Shown here one piece after another: positions 7,517 to 12,040 of a stretch of 19,073 nucleotides of DNA (its first letter is position 1; each line of letters opens with the position of its first letter). Under the pieces are notes generated by a model that was not told the DNA's origin, ran no database searches, and saw nothing but the letters and a program-made list of their open reading frames with translations. Source of the stretch: an uncultured Bacteroidales bacterium. GTDB taxonomy: Bacteria; Bacteroidota; Bacteroidia; Bacteroidales; F082. Position numbers and translations under genes: made by a program. The DNA lies in NCBI GenBank assembly GCA_937926515.1, contig CALAZZ010000098.1:1-19073 (forward strand). Direction: 5' to 3'.

Positions 7517-7696
7517 TTATCCATAGGTGGATTGTATTTTAAGATGTTGCCTGCGTTGGATAAAGTTTTGCAGGGCTTTTTCTTCCTCAGTGTTTAATTC
7601 ATTGAGGTTGGTTATCTGCTGTCTCTTAATGCGCACCTGGCGTTGGTTGACGAGGTAGGTGTTCTTTCCATCGTATTTTACACTTATAGCTGACAT
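7517..7696 (-). CDS. small basic protein, 59 aa
   Basis: ATG 7696 opens MSAISVKYDGKNTYLVNQRQ and continues through a basic middle (VRIKRQQITNLNELN) to an acidic-then-basic helix (TEEEKALQNFIQRRQHLKIQ), ending in TAA at 7517. The coding look is good, with no rare-codon runs. It sits between the terminator of the RHH gene (7719-7759) and the leader hairpins, so it is expressed by readthrough or from its own promoter. It could be a small DNA-binding or antirepressor/excisionase-like factor, since such genes often sit at this position in temperate phages. That is positional inference; no family is recognised. Confidence 0.6.
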   Translation of the reverse strand: MSAISVKYDGKNTYLVNQRQVRIKRQQITNLNELNTEEEKALQNFIQRRQHLKIQSTYG

Positions 7697-7718
7697 AGTT
7701 TTTTATTTATTGGTTTAT

Positions 7719-7759
7719 AAAAAAAAGAGCCACAGCAAGGTTATTTTTCTTGCTGCGGC
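7719..7759 (-). terminator. rho-independent terminator of the RHH gene
   Basis: On the minus strand GCCGCAGCAAG (7759-7749) pairs with CTTGCTGTGGC (7739-7729). All 11 pairs form in RNA, one of them a G-U wobble, around a 9-nt loop. The stem is followed by TC and eight consecutive T (7726-7719). The TAA stop codon of the RHH gene (7741-7743) lies inside the loop, so the last codons of the gene form the terminator stem. Confidence 0.88.
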
Positions 7760-7950
7760 CCGGCGCCATTATGAGGCTTGGAAGGGTCAATAGCTTGTGT
7801 GAGCAATGAGCGAAAGAGGTCGCTTTTCTTTATCTTCCGGGTTCGGCATACTTTTTCGAGTATGCGATGTTCATTAGTGGTTAGCCTGAACGACACTCGT
7901 TTGTTTAATGGTTGTGTTGGGGATACTGTTTCGAGCATGGGTATTGACAT
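7741..7950 (-). CDS. ribbon-helix-helix DNA-binding protein
   Basis: A 69-aa protein from ATG 7950 (MSIPMLETV); the frame extends upstream only through a TTG at 8004. The core RVSFRLTTNEHRILEKVCRTRKIKKSDLFRSLLTQAI is an RHH fold: a basic beta strand (RVSFRL), helix A (NEHRILEKVCRT), then a turn and helix B (KKSDLFRSLLTQAI). The tail is PSKPHNGAGPQQEK. RHH dimers use the strand pair to bind repeated operators. The gene is the first leftward gene after the divergent switch region, facing the HTH repressor, which is the position of a Cro/Arc-type counter-regulator. The phased repeats at 7978-8043 are a plausible target. Confidence 0.82.
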   Translation of the reverse strand: MSIPMLETVSPTQPLNKRVSFRLTTNEHRILEKVCRTRKIKKSDLFRSLLTQAIDPSKPHNGAGPQQEK

Positions 7951-7974
7951 TTGTTTATTGATGTTGTATATTTG
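7944..7974 (+). promoter_or_regulatory. candidate rightward promoter for the repressor
   Basis: TTG at 7944-7946 and TATATTTG at 7967-7974 are separated by 20 nt, matching the Bacteroidota -33/-7 pattern (TTG, 19-21 nt, TAnnTTTG). The expected start of transcription is near 7980, roughly 95 nt ahead of the repressor ATG 8077. The -7 box overlaps the inverted repeat TTTGTCGGACAAA (7971-7983), a likely operator. The -33 side lies over the RHH start codon. Confidence 0.55.
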
Positions 7975-7977
7975 TCG

Positions 7978-8043
7978 GACAAACGGAAGACGAATGTAAG
8001 ACAATTAGAGTACAAATGTAAGACAAACAAATGACAAAAGTCA
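7978..8043. promoter_or_regulatory. six 11-bp direct repeats: phased operator array
   Basis: Six consecutive 11-bp units begin at 7978, 7989, 8000, 8011, 8022 and 8033. Their first six bases read GACAAA, GACGAA, GACAAT, TACAAA, GACAAA and GACAAA, and units 2 and 4 share the ending TGTAA. The period is about one helical turn, so all units face the same side of DNA. The array lies between the divergent repressor and RHH genes and covers the leftward promoter; its first unit completes the palindrome TTTGTCGGACAAA over the rightward -7 box. Confidence 0.75.
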
Positions 8044-8044
8044 A
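8013..8044 (-). promoter_or_regulatory. candidate leftward promoter for the RHH gene
   Basis: On the minus strand TTG (8044-8042) and TACATTTG (8020-8013) are separated by 21 nt and match the Bacteroidota promoter pattern. Transcription would start near 8006 and reach the RHH ATG 7950 after about 55 nt. The whole promoter is inside the 11-bp-phased repeat array, so occupancy of the array should block it. A second, weaker TACATTCG lies one 22-bp step further (7998-7991). Confidence 0.55.
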
Positions 8045-8076
8045 GAAAAAAAGTAAAAATTTTAAAAATAAAATCT

Positions 8077-8448
8077 ATGAACATGACAGACAGGTTGTTG
8101 GAATTGATCGAAGATCGTTTCAAGACACAAAAACAGCTTGCTGATCAGCTTGGGGTCACACGTCAGTCACTAAATACGGTGATCAAGAACGGCTCATTCA
8201 GCATGGATTTTTTGATCCGGTTATACCATGTGGTGCCGGATTTGAACCTTAACTGGCTTATCCTTGGGAAAGGGGATAAGTTTGTAAATGAAAATCATTA
8301 CAACTTAGCAAATGAGGCAAGTGCAGGATATGGTAGTTCTAAGGTTCTTGCAAAGGAATTAAAGGATGAGATTATTTTTTTACGAGATCAGGTTAGCTTC
8401 ATGCAGAAGTTGGTACTAGATGCGAGCGAAAGTAAGGAGGCAAAATGA
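8077..8448 (+). CDS. CI-like HTH phage repressor
   Basis: A 123-aa protein from ATG 8077. Residues about 15-37 (KTQKQLADQLGVTRQSLNTVIKN, split by the turn at G-V-T) are a classic XRE-type helix-turn-helix. A Bacteroidota-style element follows, VPDLNLNWLILGKGDKF, common in CI-like repressors of these phages. The C-terminus (LKDEIIFLRDQVSFMQKLVLDA) is a coiled coil, probably for dimerisation; there is no LexA-type S24 peptidase domain. It is read rightward, opposite the RHH and early operon, and next to the integrase, so it is the best candidate for the lysogeny maintenance repressor acting at 7971-8043. Confidence 0.85.
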   Translation: MNMTDRLLELIEDRFKTQKQLADQLGVTRQSLNTVIKNGSFSMDFLIRLYHVVPDLNLNWLILGKGDKFVNENHYNLANEASAGYGSSKVLAKELKDEIIFLRDQVSFMQKLVLDASESKEAK

Positions 8449-8623
8449 GGCGTAAAGGGCAAAGTAGGCAAAAAAGGCAAAATATAAATATGTATCATTC
8501 AAGCTAGTGGGGTGTTGGTGGGGTTCCTGCTACCCCGACAACATTTCTTAATGTATTGCTAATTAGATATATATAGATGTAAATTAAGCAATAACATGAG
8601 AAAAGTAGGCAAAAGTAGGCAAT
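8439..8623. repeat. GGCAAA direct repeats around a hairpin: candidate attP/arm sites
   Basis: GGCAAA-type direct repeats occur at 8439, 8458, 8467, 8476 and 8608, with a variant GGCAAT at 8618. The last two form a tandem 10-bp unit AAAAGTAGGC (8601-8610, 8611-8620), and AAAGTAGGCA recurs at 8461. They stand on both sides of a strong hairpin (8512-8544). Arm-type direct repeats flanking a core are typical of tyrosine-recombinase attachment sites, and this stretch directly precedes the integrase. It also could be a set of regulatory sites for the integrase promoter. Confidence 0.45.
8512..8544 (+). terminator. hairpin downstream of repressor, terminator-like
   Basis: GTTGGTGGGGT (8514-8524) and ACCCCGACAAC (8532-8542) form an 11-bp stem with one mismatch and one G-U pair around the loop TCCTGCT. 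Outer T-A and G-U pairs can extend it. It is followed by TTTCTT, a weak U tract, and lies about 65 nt after the repressor stop. It may terminate the repressor transcript or be a core element of the candidate attachment site. Confidence 0.5.
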
Positions 8624-8665
8624 TACTTTTGCTGCTTTTTACGAGGCTTGGAAGGCTTAATCGTA
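8623..8665 (-). pseudogene. near-copy of the 3' end of an RHH-type gene
   Basis: Read on the minus strand, 8660-8623 encodes IKPSKPRKKQQK then a stop, closely resembling the end of the RHH gene at 7741-7950 (IDPSKPHNGAGPQQEK then a stop). The bases GAGGCTTGGAAGG are identical at 7773-7785 and 8643-8655, and similarity extends a few bases each way. No RHH core is found further upstream in this frame (stop at 8707-8709). It is either a remnant of a gene displaced by the integrase or a carried copy of an integration target end. Confidence 0.45.
8624..8631 (+). promoter_or_regulatory. weak -7 box ahead of the integrase
   Basis: TACTTTTG matches TAnnTTTG and lies 40 nt before the integrase ATG, but no TTG is found 19-21 nt upstream, where the AAAAGTAGGC repeats sit instead. 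It may depend on an activator or be fortuitous. Confidence 0.25.
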
Positions 8666-8669
8666 AAAA
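8636..8669. repeat. perfect 9-bp inverted repeat just before integrase start
   Basis: TTTTTACGA (8636-8644) and TCGTAAAAA (8661-8669) are exact reverse complements around a 16-nt centre that holds AGGCTT twice. The right arm ends 2 nt before ATG 8672, so the hairpin would mask the ribosome-binding region of the integrase mRNA. It could also be a recombinase or excisionase binding site. Confidence 0.6.
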
Positions 8670-8671
8670 GA

Positions 8672-9910
8672 ATGAAAAGAGAAAAAATTGCAATTCTGCC
8701 TTCGCTCTATGATTTTGGAGGCAGCATGGAACCGGGAAAGAAGTGGTATGTCCAGTTCTCGGTGAAGGATCCGCGTAGCGGTAAGATGGTGCGCAAAAAG
8801 GTGTATGCCGGCCTGCAAAAGATCAGGGAAAAAAAAGCGCGGTATAAAAGGGCTGACGAGATCATACAGGAATATACCGAGTTGCTGCGCAATGGATGGA
8901 ATCCTTTATATGATGATCAGAAGGCAATGTATGTGGACCAGTTACAGTATCATCATGCCGCCAGCGTGTACCAGGACCGTAAGGCAGGCAACCTCACCTT
9001 TAATTATTTCGCCAACAGATACCTTAATGAACGATTGTCAGGGCTTGACCCCAATACGGTAGCTACATACAGGAGTAAGTTCAGGGTGTTTCATTTGTGG
9101 ACGCTGCGCGAAGGTTATGCTGACCTGGATATTAGCGCCTACACCAATAAGGTAGTGTTACTTTTCTTCGCATATCTGAACACTGAACGTATGAGTAGCG
9201 CCATTACCTATAATAAGTACAGGCAGCTTTTGAAGGGGTTGTTTGATTTTGTGATGGATGAAGGAAAGGTAACTATAAACCCGGTGCAAAGGCTTCCGGT
9301 GTGTACAAGGGTAAACAAAAAAGAGCCGATGCCGATAGTAGATCAGGCTGATTTCGATAAGCTGATGAACCGGATAAAAAAGGATAGGGAGCTATACTTA
9401 TTCGTTCTCTTTGAATATTACTGCCTTATGCGCCCTACTGAGATAAGGTTGATGCAGGTGAAATGGATTGACTTTGCCAGGGGTGTTATACACATTCCGG
9501 CATCTGTGAGTAAGACTAAGCGACCTAAGACACCTATCATACCTAATGAGTTTATGCAAGTTCTGAGGGATAATTATAGCTTACATCTGGCCGAAAAGGA
9601 GCATTATGTAATCGGGAAAGGTAGTAATGGCACAGGGGATCGGCATTATGGGAAAAATATTATGCGCTGGCGGTTTAATAAGATCAGGGCAGAATTGAAG
9701 ATGCCCAAAGACTATATGCTGTATTCATACAAACACACAGCCAACATTAGGCTAGAGGCTATGAGTGTACCTGTGTATGATAGAATGATGCAAAACGGCC
9801 ACACCAGTATTGTAACGACTGAGCGCTACACAAGAAACAAAGCAGGGTTTACGAGCCGCGCCATTAAAGAGGGTTTCCCTTCTATTAATGAAAAAAGCCA
9901 GATCAATTGA
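8672..9910 (+). CDS. int: tyrosine recombinase / phage integrase
   Basis: A 412-aa site-specific recombinase from ATG 8672; the frame opens at a TTG at 8648, which I consider a less likely start because it lies inside the inverted repeat. The N-terminal region (about 1-100) is basic and contains an arm-binding-type domain, followed by a SAM-like core-binding domain (about 105-205). The catalytic domain has Arg254 in LMRPTEIRL, a beta-hairpin Lys in SKTKRPKTP, then YSYKHT, His377 in NGHTS and the nucleophile Tyr386 in ERYTR. The HxxR box is replaced by Y351-S-Y-K354, which I associate with a Bacteroidota integrase subgroup. It is convergent with the late genes and ends at a shared bidirectional terminator. 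Confidence 0.93.
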   Translation: MKREKIAILPSLYDFGGSMEPGKKWYVQFSVKDPRSGKMVRKKVYAGLQKIREKKARYKRADEIIQEYTELLRNGWNPLYDDQKAMYVDQLQYHHAASVYQDRKAGNLTFNYFANRYLNERLSGLDPNTVATYRSKFRVFHLWTLREGYADLDISAYTNKVVLLFFAYLNTERMSSAITYNKYRQLLKGLFDFVMDEGKVTINPVQRLPVCTRVNKKEPMPIVDQADFDKLMNRIKKDRELYLFVLFEYYCLMRPTEIRLMQVKWIDFARGVIHIPASVSKTKRPKTPIIPNEFMQVLRDNYSLHLAEKEHYVIGKGSNGTGDRHYGKNIMRWRFNKIRAELKMPKDYMLYSYKHTANIRLEAMSVPVYDRMMQNGHTSIVTTERYTRNKAGFTSRAIKEGFPSINEKSQIN

Positions 9911-9918
9911 CCGGGCTT
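9891..9918. terminator. bidirectional terminator A, twin of 10408-10435
   Basis: AAAAGCC (9892-9899 region) and GGCTTTT (9913-9920) form a stem with T-rich flanks on both strands, so it can end the rightward integrase transcript and the leftward transcript of the gene at 9944-10336. The stem overlaps the last codons of the integrase. It matches the terminator at 10408-10435 at 26 of 28 positions. Confidence 0.75.
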
Positions 9919-9943
9919 TTAACTTTAGTTGGGTGTTATGTAG

Positions 9944-10336
9944 TTAAGCGAAAAAATGTGACCTAAGCAATTCCAAATCCTTTGGTATTGGTGGCCGAAC
10001 ATCAAGTAGCTTTAGTGGTGCATAGTAAGTGGGTATGTATAAAGGTTTTACATTAACGCTATTACCCTGACTATTCTTAGATAATGGGTCATGGGAAATG
10101 GTCTGATACCAAACCAGGTCAGTTTGCACGCTTAAAAAGCAACTTATTCGACTGATGGAATAGGGCGCACTAATTGTTGCGGTTTGTGTTTGTGTGCCCG
10201 CAGGCAGTTCGCATATTTGCGAATCAACAGCAAATGTAACTATCCCATCAGGATCGGAAGGAGGCCCGGTTGCGGACCCATACCAGGGGAGCATAATAAA
10301 TGCAGCCAGGAACAGGATTGAAAGAAATGTTTTTAT
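9944..10336 (-). CDS. secreted protein of unknown function (moron-like), atypical start
   Basis: The frame ends in TAA at 9944. From the first ATG (10294) it gives 116 aa, but 14 further codons upstream read as the rest of a signal peptide: x-KTFLSILFLAAFIMLPWYGSA, with a Lys, a hydrophobic core and a small-residue cleavage site. The first of these codons is ATA at 10334-10336; an in-frame stop lies five codons further up and no ATG, GTG or TTG intervenes. The gene may use ATA, or an original ATG may have mutated. The mature part is polar and beta-rich, with Cys pairs but no family I recognise. It is isolated between twin terminators, with room for its own promoter (10337-10407; TATAAT on the minus strand at 10382-10377), as in lysogenic-conversion cassettes. 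Confidence 0.55.
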   Translation of the reverse strand: MKTFLSILFLAAFIMLPWYGSATGPPSDPDGIVTFAVDSQICELPAGTQTQTATISAPYSISRISCFLSVQTDLVWYQTISHDPLSKNSQGNSVNVKPLYIPTYYAPLKLLDVRPPIPKDLELLRSHFFA

Positions 10337-10407
10337 GGTAGAAAAAAATTAGTTAAACAATAAATGGTACAGCAATATTATACTGTAAGCTAGTTTAGGG
10401 AAAGGAC

Positions 10408-10435
10408 AAAAAAGCCCGATCAAATGACCGGGCTT
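10408..10435 (-). terminator. terminator B at the end of the late operon
   Basis: On the minus strand AAGCCCG pairs with CGGGCTT around a 10-nt loop and is followed by four further T (10411-10408), giving CGGGCTTTTTT. It lies 45 nt after the stop codon at 10480 of the last lysis gene, so it should end the leftward late transcript. Confidence 0.82.
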
Positions 10436-10479
10436 CAACCAAAACAAACAATTATGAAAAGAAAACAGAACGCTCATAG

Positions 10480-11052
10480 TTATAATGGGGGTATTCGCCA
10501 GTAAAAAGTAACGTAGAAGTCTTTATTTAGCATATCGTAGTGCAGGCTATAAAGGTTTTGTTGCCTGGTGAAAAGCGCAAGTGATCCGGCCAGGCCGAAT
10601 TGATCAGGACTTCGGCCCACACCAACACCCATAAAGTATTGATTTCGTTTTTTCTCCACTTCCCGGATAACGGTTGTGCGGTGTATGATGGTGGTAGGCT
10701 TACGGTTGGCAATATATGGCGTTAAACTGATCAGCCTGTTTTGGGTAACATGCCAGCCAATAGCCACAAACACACTGCTGTCATTTGCTAGGGTGTCATA
10801 TCCATGCCGGTGTGCGAAATAATCGCGAAGTATGGCTGCTGTGTCCACTTCACGGATGATGGTATCGTATATGGTGATCCACCTGTCGCGGATTTCGACC
10901 ACAGGATAAGGAATAGGAACAGGATCGCCGGGCAAATAGATGGTATCAGTAGTATCGCTTATTTCTTCATACTCAGGGCAGCGGTGGCACTCGCGTTGCA
11001 GGAATAATAGCAATATGAGCACAATGATGATTATCCAGGGGGCTGTTTTCAT
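10480..11052 (-). CDS. membrane-anchored protein, spanin-like candidate
   Basis: A 190-aa protein with an N-terminal transmembrane anchor at residues 5-19 (PWIIIIVLILLLFLQ) followed by two Cys, a Pro-rich segment (LPGDPVPIPYPVVEIRDRW), a charged helical middle, and a C-terminal third made of alternating aromatic beta strands (QYFMGVGVGRSP, FGLAGSLALFTR, LYSLHYDML, FYVTFYWRIPPL). That end looks like outer-membrane beta hairpins ending in an aromatic-rich strand. Its ATG overlaps the endolysin stop by 4 nt, and it is the last lysis-cassette gene. The topology, inner-membrane anchor to outer-membrane-type strands, would suit a spanin that disrupts the outer membrane. I recall phage proteins of this shape in Bacteroidota (DUF6808-like), but cannot confirm the family. 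Confidence 0.65.
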   Translation of the reverse strand: MKTAPWIIIIVLILLLFLQRECHRCPEYEEISDTTDTIYLPGDPVPIPYPVVEIRDRWITIYDTIIREVDTAAILRDYFAHRHGYDTLANDSSVFVAIGWHVTQNRLISLTPYIANRKPTTIIHRTTVIREVEKKRNQYFMGVGVGRSPDQFGLAGSLALFTRQQNLYSLHYDMLNKDFYVTFYWRIPPL

Positions 11053-11459
11053 AGGTGTGCGTATTCACGTTTTGCATCAAAACTTGGGCAATCTTTCTTT
11101 ACGTTAGGAAAATCACGATGACCCTGGATAATAGCCTGGGGGTGTCGTTGTTTGAGTTCGCGCAAAATATTTAACAGGATTTGGCGCTGGAAAGGGGTTC
11201 GGTTATCGAGTGGGCGATTATTTTGATCAACACCGCCGATGTAAGCCACATTAATAAGCCTTTGGTTCCATCCGGCCACACCATTACTTACGCGATCTTC
11301 GGGGAGTAAAATATGAACACGGCCATTGGCCTCAATCATATAATGATAGCCCGGACTGCGCCATTTGAGGGTTTCGCGCCAATATCGTTGTATGGCTTCA
11401 ACCCTCGTCGTTTGGCTTGTCGCTGTGCAGTGAACTGCTATGTGGGTTATTTTTCTCAT
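11049..11459 (-). CDS. N-acetylmuramoyl-L-alanine amidase endolysin (Amidase_2)
   Basis: A 136-aa phage endolysin cleaving the amide bond between N-acetylmuramic acid and the peptide stem. It matches the T7 lysozyme/Amidase_2 fold: H10 in THIAVHCTAT, H114 in GHRDF and C124 in KKDCPSF are the zinc ligands, and YHYMIEANGRVHILL and SNGVAGWNQRLINVAYIGG are the conserved strands around the active site. The length is normal for a single-domain enzyme and there is no signal peptide, so it would need a holin. It overlaps the holin candidate by 62 nt and the downstream spanin-like gene by 4 nt. This is the firmest identification in the lysis cassette. Confidence 0.95.
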   Translation of the reverse strand: MRKITHIAVHCTATSQTTRVEAIQRYWRETLKWRSPGYHYMIEANGRVHILLPEDRVSNGVAGWNQRLINVAYIGGVDQNNRPLDNRTPFQRQILLNILRELKQRHPQAIIQGHRDFPNVKKDCPSFDAKREYAHL

Positions 11460-11685
11460 ATCGTTTTTGTATGGCTTTGCTTATACCGGCCAGTCCACCA
11501 ATACCAACAATGGCAGCCAGTATGTAGCTTAATCCTGAATAATCAGTGTATTCCTTATGGCGCTCAGCTAAAAAAGCTATTACCCAAATGGCAATAAGGG
11601 TAAGTTCAACCACCAGGAGGATTACAAATGCAACCCGCATGGATGATCGGTTGCCTGCATCATCGTTGAGCCAGTTTTGGGGCAT
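11398..11685 (-). CDS. holin candidate with two transmembrane segments
   Basis: A 95-aa protein from ATG 11685, preceded by GGAGGTAAT, an unusually strong Shine-Dalgarno for this genome; the frame extends upstream to 11718 but I prefer this start. It has a soluble N-terminus (MPQNWLNDDAGN), TM1 about residues 18-39 (AFVILLVVELTLIAIWVIAFLA), a short loop with HKEYTDYSG, TM2 about 53-71 (LSYILAAIVGIGGLAGIS) and a charged tail. Position just ahead of the endolysin and two TM segments fit a class II-type holin making membrane holes that release the amidase. Sequence family not recognised. Confidence 0.75.
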   Translation of the reverse strand: MPQNWLNDDAGNRSSMRVAFVILLVVELTLIAIWVIAFLAERHKEYTDYSGLSYILAAIVGIGGLAGISKAIQKRYEKNNPHSSSLHSDKPNDEG

Positions 11686-11686
11686 A

Positions 11687-12040
11687 TTACCTCCGGTCAA
11701 GTTTGCGGTTAATATCACGAAGCATTTGCTTCATTTCGTCAATTTCACGCACATAATCACTCTTTTCAATTTTTCTGTCGTGCAGTTCTATTAACCTTGA
11801 ATCGTAGCGGTCGAGCCTGTTAATTATTACACGTGTTTCAGCTTCGGTTTGAGTTTTTAGGGTATCATGATCTTTTTGTATTGTAACCGCCCCATAATGA
11901 CTTTTTAAGGTCATGCCTATGAGTGCGGCTAGTATTGCAAAAGCATAGATCACCAGTGAACGTATGATCTGCTTTTTAAACTCATTGATAAAGTTTTTTT
12001 CCTGGTCGCTCATTTTTATATTATAATTCTTGGTTTTCAT
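11687..12040 (-). CDS. transmembrane coiled-coil protein, 117 aa
   Basis: An N-terminal helical stretch (NFINEFKKQ) precedes one transmembrane segment at about residues 26-47 (IIRSLVIYAFAILAALIGM), then a long charged helix (about 55-117; ETRVIINRLDRYDSRLIELHD, EIDEMKQMLRDINRKLDRR) predicted to be a coiled coil. The ATG overlaps the TAA of the 411-aa upstream gene (TAATG), so translation is coupled. An internal Met at 12013 (MSDQEKN) is an alternative start. Small TM plus coiled-coil proteins beside holins are often regulators or co-holins; this is inference from position only. Confidence 0.65.
   Translation of the reverse strand: MKTKNYNIKMSDQEKNFINEFKKQIIRSLVIYAFAILAALIGMTLKSHYGAVTIQKDHDTLKTQTEAETRVIINRLDRYDSRLIELHDRKIEKSDYVREIDEMKQMLRDINRKLDRR

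Noticed and set aside
10454..10504. 16-codon plus-strand ORF MKRKQNAHSYNGGIRQ
   Set aside because: Short, overlaps the end of a well-supported gene on the other strand, and lies between terminator and stop.
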